21,528 nt of DNA from assembly GCA_015494385.1 (NCBI GenBank), contig WGBJ01000443.1, positions 1 through 21,528 of the forward strand, given 5' to 3'. A program made the position numbers and the translations under genes. The DNA comes from Marinosulfonomonas sp. (GTDB taxonomy: Bacteria; Pseudomonadota; Alphaproteobacteria; Rhodobacterales; Rhodobacteraceae). The notes beneath the pieces are model-generated. The model was not told the origin of the DNA. It saw nothing but the letters and a program-made list of their open reading frames with translations, and did no database searches. Positions 6,873 to 14,683 of the stretch are shown one piece after another; position 1 is the stretch's first letter, and each line of letters starts with the position of its first letter.

Positions 6873-8036
6873 ATGCCCATCAAAAACCGTTTCGCCGATC
6901 TGCAAGACGAAATCACCGGCTGGCGCCGCCACCTGCACGAAAACCCCGAATTGCTGTTTGATACGCCCAAAACATCCGCCTTTATCACCGAAAAGCTGAA
7001 GGAATTCGGCTGTGACGAAGTGGTCGGCGGCATTGGCCGCACCGGCGTTGTGGCCGTGATCAAAGGCAAGAGTGATACATCCGGCAAGGTGATTGGTCTT
7101 CGGGCGGATTTCGATGCGCTGCCAATTCTGGAAGCGACAGGTCTGGATTATGCCAGCAAGAACGAGGGCGTGATGCACGCCTGCGGCCACGATGGCCACA
7201 CCGCAATGCTGCTGGGGGCGGCGAAATATCTGGCTGAAACCCGCAATTTTGACGGCACCGCCGTGATGATTTTCCAGCCCGCCGAAGAAGGCGGCGGCGG
7301 TGGCAAGGAAATGGTCGATGACGGCATGATGGATCGCTGGAACATTCAGGAAGTATACGGCATGCACAACATGCCGCAGGCCGAGGTGGGCAGCTTCTCG
7401 ATCCGCTCCGGCCCCTTCTTTGCCGCGACCGACCAGTTCGAAATTGCGGTTGAAGGCAAAGGCGGTCATGGGGCGATGCCGCATACGGTGATTGATACCA
7501 CCGTGGTGGCCAGCCACATCGTTCTGGCACTGCAAACGATTGTATCGCGCAACGTTGATCCGGTGGAAAACGCCGTTGTGTCCGTCACCAGCTTTGAAAC
7601 CGAAAGCAAGGCCTTCAATGTGATTCCGCAGCATGTTTTGCTGAAGGGCACTGTGCGCACCCTGACCCCTGAAATCCGCGATCTGGCCGAGGAGCGGTTA
7701 AAGAAACTTGCGAGCGCCACTGCCGAGGCTTACGGCGCGACGGCCACCGTGAATTATGACCGTGGCTATCCGGCGATGGTGAACAGCGATGTTGAAACCG
7801 GCTATGCGGCCGAAGCAGCGGCCAGTGTTGCGGGCAGTTGTGCGGATGCCCCGCTGGTGATGGGCGGCGAGGATTTCGCCTATATGCTGGAATCCCGTCC
7901 CGGCGCCTATATTCTGGTTGGCAACGGCGACACCGCGATGGTGCATCACCCCGAATACAACTTCAACGACGAGGTCATTCCGGCCGGTTGCAGCTGGTAT
8001 GCCGAGATGGTGGAAAGCCGGATGCCGGCAAAATAG
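6873..8036 (+). CDS. M20 family amidohydrolase (hippurate hydrolase/aminoacylase type)
   Basis: This 387-aa enzyme belongs to the M20D amidohydrolase group, which cleaves N-acyl or N-benzoyl amino acids and some peptides or conjugates. Motifs in order are RRHLHENPELLFDT (18-31), GLRADFDALPI (75-85), MHACGHDGHT (101-110, with likely metal ligands C104 and H106), FQPAEEGGGGG (134-144, with catalytic and metal E138/E139), YGMHNMP with H165, GHGAMPH in the dimerisation domain, MGGEDFAYML, and H358/H359. All active-site residues appear intact. It starts 4 nt after the previous stop; AGGA inside the end of that gene serves as ribosome site, so the two are translated together. Two M20 enzymes of different subfamilies in a row suggest stepwise trimming of an acylated or peptide substrate. 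Confidence 0.9.
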   Translation: MPIKNRFADLQDEITGWRRHLHENPELLFDTPKTSAFITEKLKEFGCDEVVGGIGRTGVVAVIKGKSDTSGKVIGLRADFDALPILEATGLDYASKNEGVMHACGHDGHTAMLLGAAKYLAETRNFDGTAVMIFQPAEEGGGGGKEMVDDGMMDRWNIQEVYGMHNMPQAEVGSFSIRSGPFFAATDQFEIAVEGKGGHGAMPHTVIDTTVVASHIVLALQTIVSRNVDPVENAVVSVTSFETESKAFNVIPQHVLLKGTVRTLTPEIRDLAEERLKKLASATAEAYGATATVNYDRGYPAMVNSDVETGYAAEAAASVAGSCADAPLVMGGEDFAYMLESRPGAYILVGNGDTAMVHHPEYNFNDEVIPAGCSWYAEMVESRMPAK

Positions 8037-8043
8037 GGCAGCG

Positions 8044-8784
8044 ATGAAACCTTTTCTGATCCTGCAACTGCGCCCCGAGACCGAGGCGGCGGATGATGAA
8101 TTTCAGGCCTTTCTGGATAAGGGAGGCCTGACGCCACAGGATGTTCACCGCATCCGGCTGGATTGCGAGGATATTCCGCAAGGCCTTGATCTGTCAGCGT
8201 ATTCCGGTGTGATCGTGGGTGGCGGTCCGGGGTGCGTTTCGGATCCGCCCGAGAAGAAAACACCCGTTGAAGCCCGGATCGAGGCCGAGGTGCTGGGGCT
8301 GATGCCGCAGATATGCGAACAGGACGAGCCGTTTCTGGGGTGCTGTTACGGCATAGGAGTGCTGGGCGAATATCTGGGCAATGTGGTCAGCAAGGAAAAC
8401 TATTCCGAAGAGGTGGGCACCTCGGACTGCGCCCTGACAGAGGCGGGTCAGGCGGATGCTTTGCTGGAAGGTGTGCCGGAGCGGTTCACTGCTTTTGTTG
8501 GCCACAAGGAAGCGATGCAGCGGTTGCCCGAGGGGTGCGCGCATCTGGTCTCGTCACCGACCTGCCCCTATCAGATGGTGCGTTATGGGCAGAATGTTTA
8601 CGCCACCCAGTTCCACCCCGAAGCGGACGCGGCCGGGTTTGAAGTGCGGATCGGGATATACAAACATCGGGGGTATTTTGCGCCCGAAGATGCCGAAAAG
8701 CTGGTGCAGATGTGTCGGGAGGCGGATGTGTTTGCGCCCGAGTTGATCTTGCGCAATTTCGTGTCCCGTTACGGGCGCGATTGA
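8044..8784 (+). CDS. Class I glutamine amidotransferase domain protein
   Basis: This 246-aa stand-alone GATase1 protein releases ammonia from glutamine or hydrolyses a gamma-glutamyl bond; its true substrate is unknown. It shows GVIVGGGPGCVSD (55-67), the nucleophile elbow FLGCCYGIG with C101 in the G-x-C-x-G position, and QFHPEAD with H191 and E193 completing the Cys-His-Glu triad. It resembles the GuaA amidotransferase half and PuuD-like hydrolases but lacks a synthetase partner. The start at 8044 gives a clean N-terminus (MKPFLILQLRPE) 7 nt after the previous stop; the frame extends upstream inside the amidohydrolase gene, which is noncoding overlap. Its position in an import/hydrolysis operon favours a gamma-glutamyl hydrolase or amidase role, which is inference. 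Confidence 0.85.
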   Translation: MKPFLILQLRPETEAADDEFQAFLDKGGLTPQDVHRIRLDCEDIPQGLDLSAYSGVIVGGGPGCVSDPPEKKTPVEARIEAEVLGLMPQICEQDEPFLGCCYGIGVLGEYLGNVVSKENYSEEVGTSDCALTEAGQADALLEGVPERFTAFVGHKEAMQRLPEGCAHLVSSPTCPYQMVRYGQNVYATQFHPEADAAGFEVRIGIYKHRGYFAPEDAEKLVQMCREADVFAPELILRNFVSRYGRD

Positions 8785-8892
8785 CAGCAGGGGTTGCGCC
8801 GCCTGACGGCGTCGCCCCAAGGCTCGCCCCTTGGCAGGGGCTCGCCTTTTGCCTTCGGCGAAGGTATTTTGGAAAAGAAAAAGGGGCGGGGG
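8785..8892. repeat. Palindrome-rich convergent intergenic stretch
   Basis: Between the GATase gene and moaA lie several short dyads: CGCCG (8797-8801) with CGGCG (8807-8811); CCAAGG (8817-8822) with CCTTGG (8829-8834), overlapping an alternative GCCCC (8814-8818)/GGGGC (8837-8841) pair; and CCTTCG (8852-8857) with CGAAGG (8859-8864). The string GCTCGCC occurs twice (8822-8828, 8840-8846). The tail GGTATTTTGGAAAAGAAA (8863-8880) resembles a sequence I recall as common between genes in Roseobacter-group genomes. It probably ends both convergent transcripts, although no classical stem plus T run is seen. Confidence 0.45.
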
Positions 8893-9903
8893 TTATCCGC
8901 CCGTGTGGCTCATGTGGCGGGTCATTTGTCCGTCGGCCTTTTGGCGGGAATAGTCGAAATCATGGCCCTTGGGTTTGGTGCCGATCGCCTTGTGGATCGC
9001 GGCGACCAGCGGGGCGTCATCCTCGGGGTTGTCGCGCAGGGCAGGGCGCAGGTCCATGTGGCCCTCTTGACCCAGACAGGTATAGATTTCGCCGGTGCAG
9101 GTGATGCGCACGCGGTTGCAGCTTTCGCAGAAATTATGCGACAGCGGGGTGATAAAGCCGATTTTCTGACCCGTTTCGTTCAACCGGATGTATCGCGCCG
9201 GCCCGCCGGTGGTTTCCGACAGATCGGTTGTGGTGAAGCGTGTTTCCAGCGTGTCGCGCAGATCTTGCAGCGACCAGTATTGCCCCAGCCGGTTTGCCTC
9301 GCCCATGTCATCGCCCATTGGCATGACTTCGATAAAGGTCAGATCGAGCCCCTTGCTGGCGCACCAGTCTTGCAGGGTGAACAACTCGTCCTCGTTAAAG
9401 CCTTTCACGGCCACGGCGTTCAGTTTCACACGCAAACCGGCCGCCTGTGCGGCCTCGATCCCGCGCAGAACCTGTGGCAGGCGGCCCCAGCGGGTTATTT
9501 CGGCGAATTTTTCCTCGTCCAGCGTGTCCAGCGATACATTGACCCGCTTGACCCCGCAGGCCACCAGTTCTTCGGCGTATTTTTCCAGTTGCGAGCCGTT
9601 GGTGGTGACGGTCAGCTCTTTCAACGCGCCCGAGTCCAGATGCCGTTTCATCGCCCTGAAAAATGTCATGATCCCGCGCCGCACCAAAGGTTCGCCGCCA
9701 GTGATGCGCAGTTTCTCCACCCCGAGGCCGATAAAGGCCGAACACATGCGGTCCAGTTCCTCGAGCGTCAGAAGTTCCTTTTTCGGCAGGAATTTCATGT
9801 TCTCGGACATGCAATAGACACAGCGGAAATCGCAGCGGTCGGTGACGGAAACGCGCAGGTAGGTAACGGCGCGATTGAAAGGGTCGATCAGGGCATGTTC
9901 CAT
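8893..9903 (-). CDS. moaA: GTP 3',8-cyclase MoaA (molybdenum cofactor synthesis)
   Basis: This 336-aa radical SAM enzyme, together with MoaC, converts GTP to cyclic pyranopterin monophosphate, the first step of molybdenum cofactor synthesis in the cytoplasm. The N-terminal cluster motif is C24-x3-C28-x2-C31 in [13 protein letters not shown]. The SAM-binding [12 protein letters not shown] follows. The C-terminal cluster that binds GTP uses C259, C262 and C276 ([20 protein letters not shown]). The protein ends in the conserved Gly-Gly tail needed for activity. Length and motifs are normal for the family. It is a single gene on the minus strand, divergent from the lipoprotein gene and convergent with the GATase gene. 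No other moa gene is in view. Confidence 0.96.
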   Translation of the reverse strand: MEHALIDPFNRAVTYLRVSVTDRCDFRCVYCMSENMKFLPKKELLTLEELDRMCSAFIGLGVEKLRITGGEPLVRRGIMTFFRAMKRHLDSGALKELTVTTNGSQLEKYAEELVACGVKRVNVSLDTLDEEKFAEITRWGRLPQVLRGIEAAQAAGLRVKLNAVAVKGFNEDELFTLQDWCASKGLDLTFIEVMPMGDDMGEANRLGQYWSLQDLRDTLETRFTTTDLSETTGGPARYIRLNETGQKIGFITPLSHNFCESCNRVRITCTGEIYTCLGQEGHMDLRPALRDNPEDDAPLVAAIHKAIGTKPKGHDFDYSRQKADGQMTRHMSHTGG

Positions 9904-9944
9904 GCAACCTGTCTATGCGTCTACGGGGGCAGCGGCAAGGGGTG

Positions 9945-9958
9945 TCACCAAATGGTGA
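9945..9958. repeat. Short dyad between moaA and the lipoprotein gene
   Basis: TCACCA (9945-9950) and TGGTGA (9953-9958) form a perfect inverted repeat with a 2-bp spacer, midway in the 94-bp divergent intergenic region. It is a possible operator or small hairpin, but it is short enough to be chance. Confidence 0.3.
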
Positions 9959-9962
9959 GGCA

Positions 9963-9991
9963 TTGAACCGCAGGCTGATCCGTCCTAATCT
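9963..9991 (+). promoter_or_regulatory. Possible promoter for the lipoprotein gene
   Basis: TTGAAC (9963-9968) and TAATCT (9986-9991) are spaced by 17 bp and resemble weak sigma-70 hexamers. Transcription from it would begin near 9998, which is the ATG itself, so the mRNA would be leaderless; this fits the absence of a ribosome binding site before 9998. The hexamer matches are only partial. Confidence 0.3.
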
Positions 9992-9997
9992 GGGATT

Positions 9998-10513
9998 ATG
10001 AAAATTATAGTTAAAACCAGTGTAGTTGTTTTGGCCGGTCTTATTTTGGCCGGATGTGATGAAAATTTCAGTCAGGGCGGGCTGTTCAAGCCCAAACCAG
10101 AAGAGCCGGCCAAGGTTGAAAGCGATTCCGGTTCACGTCCGGCGGCACGGCCTGCCGGCGTTGCCGCCAAACCGGCGGCCACGGCGCACACAGCCGAGCA
10201 GTTTGACACCACCACGCCCGAGCAGCGGGCCGAAGCGGTGGCCGAGGCATCAGATGGCGGGGCGCGCAAGCTGGGCACAACGATCGCGTCCCTGGGCAAT
10301 CCGGCCGAGGCGGGGTTCTGGATCAAGACGCCATTGGTCAGCAAGGCCGGTAAAGGGCGGGTGGAGTATCCGGCCACGGGCAAATCCGTGGCGGTTGATC
10401 TGATCCCGATTGACGGGGCGAGAACCGCTGGCAGCCGCGTGTCACTGGCCGCGTTGCGCCTGTTGGGGGCACCCTTGACGGGTCTGCCGGAACTGATTGT
10501 TTACACTGAATAA
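9998..10513 (+). CDS. Small predicted lipoprotein of unknown function
   Basis: The predicted product is 171 aa. Residues 1-20 form a lipoprotein signal, with basic start MKIIVK, hydrophobic core and lipobox LAGC, so the mature protein begins at lipidated C20. Asp at position +2 (CDENF) is the residue that in enterobacteria retains lipoproteins in the inner membrane; whether this rule holds here is uncertain. Next comes a low-complexity Pro/Ala/Lys-rich linker (about 30-65), then a small globular part (about 85-171) with GFWIKTPLV, KGRVEYPATGKSVAVDLIPI and SLAALRLLGAPLTGLPELIVY. I do not recognise a named family; it looks like a protein conserved in Rhodobacterales. It abuts the acyl-CoA synthetase gene (TAA then ATG), so the two are probably cotranscribed. 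Confidence 0.8.
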   Translation: MKIIVKTSVVVLAGLILAGCDENFSQGGLFKPKPEEPAKVESDSGSRPAARPAGVAAKPAATAHTAEQFDTTTPEQRAEAVAEASDGGARKLGTTIASLGNPAEAGFWIKTPLVSKAGKGRVEYPATGKSVAVDLIPIDGARTAGSRVSLAALRLLGAPLTGLPELIVYTE

Positions 10514-12133
10514 ATGCAGGCGCGGCGGTTCATAACACCCGATGCGGACTGGGCTGTGATGCGGCGGAATTTCCGTTGGGATTTACCCGCGGCATATAAC
10601 ATTGCACAGGGGTGTTGCACCGCCTGGGCCATGTCCGGGCCTGATCGTGTGGCGCTGACCCATCTGGCGGCGGACGGGGGGCAGCAGGTCTGGACCTACG
10701 GCATGCTCGAGGCCGCCTCGAACGCGCTGGCCAATGCTTTTGCCGCGCGGGGTGTGGGGCTGGGCGATCGGGTGGCGATCCTGCTTCAGCAGGGGCCGGA
10801 GGTGCTGATCACCCATTTCGCCGCCTATAAGCTGGGGGCGATTGCGCTGCCGTTGTTTACCCTGTTTGGCGAGGAGGCGTTATCCTATCGCTTGTCGGAT
10901 AGCGGTGCACGGGTGGTGGTGACGGACGGGGCGAACCTGCAAAAGGTGATGGCGCTGCGGGGGGATTTGCCAGAGCTGGCCGAGGTTTACTCGATTGATC
11001 CGGCCACGTCGCCTGTGCGGGATTTCCACGGGGAAATTGCTGCCGGATCGGCCGATTTCACCCCTGTTTCCACCACACCTGATGACCCCGCTTTGCTGGT
11101 CTACACATCCGGCACCACCGGCCCGCCCAAGGGGGTGTTGCACGGGCATCGGGTGCTGCTGGGGCATCTGCCGGGGATCGAGGTGCACCATGAATTCTTT
11201 CCGCAAAAAGGCGATTGCGGCTGGACCCCTGCCGATTGGGCCTGGGTTGGCGGGCTGCTGAATATGGCGCTGCCGTGCCTGCATTACGGGGTGCCGCTGA
11301 TCAGTCGCAGGATGCGCAAGTTTGATCCCGACGAGGCCTATCAACTGATCATCCGCCACCACATGCGCAACCTGTTCCTGCCGCCCACCGCGCTGAAACT
11401 GATGCAGCAGGTGGAAGTGCCGGAGGGGGTGGATATACGCTCGGTTTCGTCAGGCGGCGAAAGTCTGGGCGCGCCGTTGCTGGCCTGGGCGCAGGAGGCG
11501 CTGGGGTGTCATATCAATGAAATTTACGGCCAGACGGAATGTAATCTGGTGATTTCCAGCCAAGGCGGTGGCGGGCATCAGAAGGCGGGGTTCATGGGGC
11601 CGGCCGTGCCGGGGCATGAAGTGGCGGTGATTGATGCGGGCGGGCAAGAGGTGCCAGCGGGCGAGATGGGCGAAATCGCGGTGCGCCGGCCTGATCCGGT
11701 GATGTTTCTGCGGTACTGGAACAAACCCGAGGCGACGGCGGCGAAATTCACCGGCGACTGGATGCGCACCGGTGATCTGGGGGTGCGGGATGCAGATGGC
11801 TATTTCCGCTTTGCCAGTCGGGATGACGATGTGATCACCTCGGCCGGATACCGGATTGGGCCAAGCGAGATTGAAAACTGTCTGGGCGGTCATCCGGATG
11901 TGGTGATGGCGGCGGTGATCGGGGTGCCGGACGCGATGCGCACCGAGGTGGTGAAAGGCTTTGTCGTGCTGCGGGACGGGGCGCAGTGGGAGGGGCTGGA
12001 AGCGGCCCTGATTGCGCGTGTGCGCGAAAAGGTCAGCCCGCATGTGGCGCCACGGATGATCGAGCGGGTGGAGAGCCTGCCGATGACGGCGACCGGCAAG
12101 ATCATGCGGCGGGAGTTGCGCGGGCGCAGGTAA
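10514..12133 (+). CDS. AMP-forming acyl-CoA synthetase (acetyl/medium-chain type)
   Basis: This 539-aa member of the ANL adenylating superfamily activates a carboxylic acid with ATP and CoA, via an acyl-AMP, in the cytoplasm. The P-loop-like core LVYTSGTTGPPKGVLHGHR is at 195-213, the A5 motif YGQTECN at 338-344, the TGD motif at 419-421, the hinge region FRFASRDDDV at 431-440, GYRIGPSEIE at 445-454 and the catalytic lysine K529 in TATGKIMRREL. All are intact. The opening FRWDLPAAYNIA resembles the acetyl- and medium-chain acyl-CoA synthetase branch, but chain length cannot be fixed by eye. The ATG directly follows the lipoprotein stop, with no clear ribosome site, so translation is probably coupled. 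It ends 11 bases after a conserved basic tail begins and runs into a double-hairpin terminator. Confidence 0.92.
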   Translation: MQARRFITPDADWAVMRRNFRWDLPAAYNIAQGCCTAWAMSGPDRVALTHLAADGGQQVWTYGMLEAASNALANAFAARGVGLGDRVAILLQQGPEVLITHFAAYKLGAIALPLFTLFGEEALSYRLSDSGARVVVTDGANLQKVMALRGDLPELAEVYSIDPATSPVRDFHGEIAAGSADFTPVSTTPDDPALLVYTSGTTGPPKGVLHGHRVLLGHLPGIEVHHEFFPQKGDCGWTPADWAWVGGLLNMALPCLHYGVPLISRRMRKFDPDEAYQLIIRHHMRNLFLPPTALKLMQQVEVPEGVDIRSVSSGGESLGAPLLAWAQEALGCHINEIYGQTECNLVISSQGGGGHQKAGFMGPAVPGHEVAVIDAGGQEVPAGEMGEIAVRRPDPVMFLRYWNKPEATAAKFTGDWMRTGDLGVRDADGYFRFASRDDDVITSAGYRIGPSEIENCLGGHPDVVMAAVIGVPDAMRTEVVKGFVVLRDGAQWEGLEAALIARVREKVSPHVAPRMIERVESLPMTATGKIMRRELRGRR

Positions 12134-12177
12134 GGATTTTTCAAAAATCCTTATCCAAAATCTTTAAAAGATTTTGG
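12131..12177. terminator. Double-hairpin bidirectional terminator, site B
   Basis: Two perfect hairpins lie between the convergent acyl-CoA synthetase and alkD-like genes. The first pairs TAAGGATTTTT (12131-12141) with AAAAATCCTTA (12143-12153) around a single C, and its left arm contains the synthetase stop codon. The second pairs CCAAAATCTT (12155-12164) with AAGATTTTGG (12168-12177) around TAA. T-rich right arms suit termination of the plus-strand gene, and the symmetry serves the other direction. The second hairpin is nearly the same as one at site A (1555-1577). Confidence 0.82.
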
Positions 12178-12185
12178 GCGTGGCG

Positions 12186-12860
12186 TTACAGATGTTTTGC
12201 GGCCTCTTTGCGGGCAAAGGGTTTCATCCGTTCGCCGTATTGATCCAGAAAGGCGCGGGTGCGGTCGGCATCGTGTTTGGACAGATCGCGCAGCCACCAT
12301 GCGATGGCTTTCTGGATGAACCAGTCCTTGTCATCAACATAGCCGGCGGCCCAGCCCAGCACGCGGTCGCGGATCGCCAGATCGGCGGGTTTGGGGTGGT
12401 TCTGGCGGGTCCAGGGCAGGGTGATGACCAATGCGGCGCGGCGGGTCCACATGTGGGGGGAGGTGGTCCAGAGTTCCACTTCGTCAACACGCGCGGGGTC
12501 GGCCTGAAGCCGTTTGCGCCCCGCCATGCAGGCATGATCGGCCAGCGCCCAGCCGTCAAAATCGGGCACCCATGATTTGATCAGTTCCCAAACGGCATCA
12601 TCATCCTGAATGCGGGCCTGAGTCAGCAGTTTGGTGGCGGCGATGCGGGCCTCATGGATGTTGCTTTGCCACAGCCCATCGGCCAGTTGCACGCGGCCCG
12701 CCACATCCAGATCGGTGCGCCATATTCTGACCTCTTCGTCAATGGCGGGATTGGCCACGCCCAGAAACGGGCGGCTGGATTTATGGTAGGCGGCCATTTG
12801 CAGCGCCTTGCCGGGAACGGTGTGGGTTTTCAGCGCGGCAATGGCTGTATCAGGTGTCAT
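12186..12860 (-). CDS. AlkD-like DNA alkylation repair glycosylase
   Basis: This 224-aa protein looks like the AlkD family, all-helical HEAT-like repeat proteins that excise positively charged alkylated bases such as 3-methyladenine and 7-methylguanine without flipping the base. The active-site pattern of AlkD is a tryptophan and an aspartate four residues apart, with a second tryptophan later. Here W104 and D108 (FDGWALADHA) and W188 or W189 in DWFIQKAIAWWLRDL fit that pattern. Length is normal. Its ATG overlaps the glmS stop as ATGA, so it is translated by coupling to glmS and is the last gene of the glmU-glmS operon. Other HEAT-repeat DNA-binding functions are possible, but the motif placement favours repair. 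Confidence 0.85.
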   Translation of the reverse strand: MTPDTAIAALKTHTVPGKALQMAAYHKSSRPFLGVANPAIDEEVRIWRTDLDVAGRVQLADGLWQSNIHEARIAATKLLTQARIQDDDAVWELIKSWVPDFDGWALADHACMAGRKRLQADPARVDEVELWTTSPHMWTRRAALVITLPWTRQNHPKPADLAIRDRVLGWAAGYVDDKDWFIQKAIAWWLRDLSKHDADRTRAFLDQYGERMKPFARKEAAKHL

Positions 12861-14680
12861 TCCACCGTCACCGATTTTGCCAGATTGCGCGGCTGGTCCA
12901 CATCGGTGCCTTTGGCAATCGCTGTGTGATAGGCCAGCATCTGGGCCGGAACCGCGTATAGGATCGGCGCAAACAGCGGGTCAACCTGCGGCATGGCAAG
13001 AGTTTCCCATGCGCCTTCACCCGCTTCCTTTATCCCTGCGGAGTCCGAGATCAGCAGCACCTTGCCGCCGCGCGCCATCACCTCTTGCATGTTGGAAACG
13101 GTTTTGTCGAACAGCGCATCGCGCGGGGCCATCACCACCACGGGCATGGATTTGTCGATCAGCGCGATAGGGCCGTGTTTCAATTCGCCCGAGGCATAGC
13201 CTTCGGCGTGTATATAACTGATTTCTTTCAGTTTCAGCGCGCCTTCCAGCGCCAGCGGGAACATTGCGCCACGACCCAGAAACAGCACATCCTGCGCTTC
13301 GGCCAGCTTGCGGGAAATGGCTTTGACCTCGGGTCCGGTGTTGATCGCAAGGCTTAACAAGCCGGGCAGGGTGCGCAGGGTGGCAAGGTGGGTGGCAAGG
13401 GTTGCATCATCCAGCGCGCCCTTGTCCGACGCGGCCTTTAGCGCCAGCGCGGCCATTACGGCCAGTTGGCAGGTGAAGGCCTTGGTCGAGGCCACGCCGA
13501 TTTCGGTGCCGGCAAGGATTGGCAAGGCCAGATCGCTTTCCCGCGCGATCGAGGATTCCGGCACATTGACCACGGAAACGATCATATCGGCCTTGCCCTG
13601 ACAGTAGCGCAGAGCGGCCAATGTGTCGGCCGTTTCGCCAGATTGGCTGACAAACAGCGCCAGCGTGCGGGCCGGAATGGGTGGTTCGCGGTAGCGGAAT
13701 TCGCTGGCAACATCCACTTCGACGGGCAGGCGGGCGACCTGTTCGAACCAGTATTTCGCGGTCAGACAGGCCAGATAGGCGGTGCCGCAGGCGACCATGG
13801 TGATGCGGTCAAACTGGGTGAAATCAATGCCACCATCGGGCAGGGTGATGGCGTTGCCATCGGCGGTGATGTAATGTTCAATCGCTTCGCCCAGAACGGT
13901 GGGCTGTTCGGCGATTTCCTTGGCCATGAAATGCTTGTGCCCGCCTTTTTCAATCCGCGTGCTGTCGATATTCACGGTCTTGATCGGGCGGTAAACCTGC
14001 TGGCCGTCAGCATCGCGGATTTCCACGCTGTTGCGGGTGATGACAGCCCAGTCGCCTTCTTCCAGATAGTTGATGCGGTTGGTCATCGGTGCCAGTGCAA
14101 TCGCGTCCGAACCGACATACATTTCACCATCCCCGTGGCCAATCGCCAATGGCGAGCCTTTGCGGGCGGCGATCAGCAGGTCGTCCTCGCCATCAAACAG
14201 GAAACACAGCGCGAACGCCCCGTCCAGACGCGACAGGGTTTTTTGCACGGCCTCGCGCGGGCTGTTGCCCTGTTCGATATAGTGGTGGGTCAGAAGGGCG
14301 ACGGTTTCGGTATCGGTTTCGGTTTGAAATTCGATGCCCTCGCCAGCCATTTCCTCGCGCAACTCGCGGAAATTTTCGATGATGCCGTTGTGGACCACAG
14401 CCACAGGTCCGGCCCTGTGGGGATGCGCGTTGCCGGTGGTGGGGGCGCCGTGGGTGGCCCAGCGGGTGTGGCCGATACCCGCCTTGCCAGCCAGCGGGTC
14501 ATGCACCAGCAGATCGGACAGGTTAACCAGTTTGCCTACCGCGCGGCGGCGGTCCAGTTTGCCATCATGAATGGTGGCAATGCCAGCGCTGTCATAGCCG
14601 CGATATTCCAGCCGTTTCAGAGCCTCGACAAGTAAAGGGGCGGCCTCGTGATCACCCAAAACACCAACTATACCACACAT
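12857..14680 (-). CDS. glmS: Glutamine--fructose-6-phosphate aminotransferase (isomerizing)
   Basis: This 607-aa cytoplasmic enzyme makes glucosamine-6-phosphate from fructose-6-phosphate and glutamine, the entry to UDP-GlcNAc for peptidoglycan and lipopolysaccharide. The class II glutaminase domain begins MCGIVG (C2 becomes the N-terminal nucleophile) and includes GHTRWATHG (70-78). Two SIS domains follow, with SQSGETADTLAAL in the first and LGRGAMFPLALEGALKLKEI then HAEGYASGELKHGP in the second. The end DVDQPRNLAKSVTVE is the invariant GlmS tail, whose lysine K602 is catalytic. The ribosome site AAAGGGG precedes ATG at 14680, 3 nt after the glmU stop. No glmS ribozyme or long leader is possible here because glmU abuts it. 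Confidence 0.98.
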   Translation of the reverse strand: MCGIVGVLGDHEAAPLLVEALKRLEYRGYDSAGIATIHDGKLDRRRAVGKLVNLSDLLVHDPLAGKAGIGHTRWATHGAPTTGNAHPHRAGPVAVVHNGIIENFRELREEMAGEGIEFQTETDTETVALLTHHYIEQGNSPREAVQKTLSRLDGAFALCFLFDGEDDLLIAARKGSPLAIGHGDGEMYVGSDAIALAPMTNRINYLEEGDWAVITRNSVEIRDADGQQVYRPIKTVNIDSTRIEKGGHKHFMAKEIAEQPTVLGEAIEHYITADGNAITLPDGGIDFTQFDRITMVACGTAYLACLTAKYWFEQVARLPVEVDVASEFRYREPPIPARTLALFVSQSGETADTLAALRYCQGKADMIVSVVNVPESSIARESDLALPILAGTEIGVASTKAFTCQLAVMAALALKAASDKGALDDATLATHLATLRTLPGLLSLAINTGPEVKAISRKLAEAQDVLFLGRGAMFPLALEGALKLKEISYIHAEGYASGELKHGPIALIDKSMPVVVMAPRDALFDKTVSNMQEVMARGGKVLLISDSAGIKEAGEGAWETLAMPQVDPLFAPILYAVPAQMLAYHTAIAKGTDVDQPRNLAKSVTVE

Positions 14681-14683
14681 AAT

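Noticed and set aside
8794..9966. A 390-codon plus-strand open frame opposite moaA
   Set aside because: It is the antisense shadow of a fully motif-complete moaA gene; its translation shows no family motif and biased composition.
9904..9997. Possible Moco riboswitch upstream of moaA
   Set aside because: The whole divergent region is only 94 bp, must also serve the other gene, and shows only one short dyad; too little for the large Moco aptamer.
13466..14635. A 389-codon plus-strand open frame opposite glmS
   Set aside because: Antisense shadow of glmS; low-information Gly/Ala/Gln/His-rich product without domain signals.
12857..14680. Possible glmS ribozyme
   Set aside because: glmU ends 3 nt before glmS, leaving no leader, and glmS ribozymes are typical of Firmicutes.
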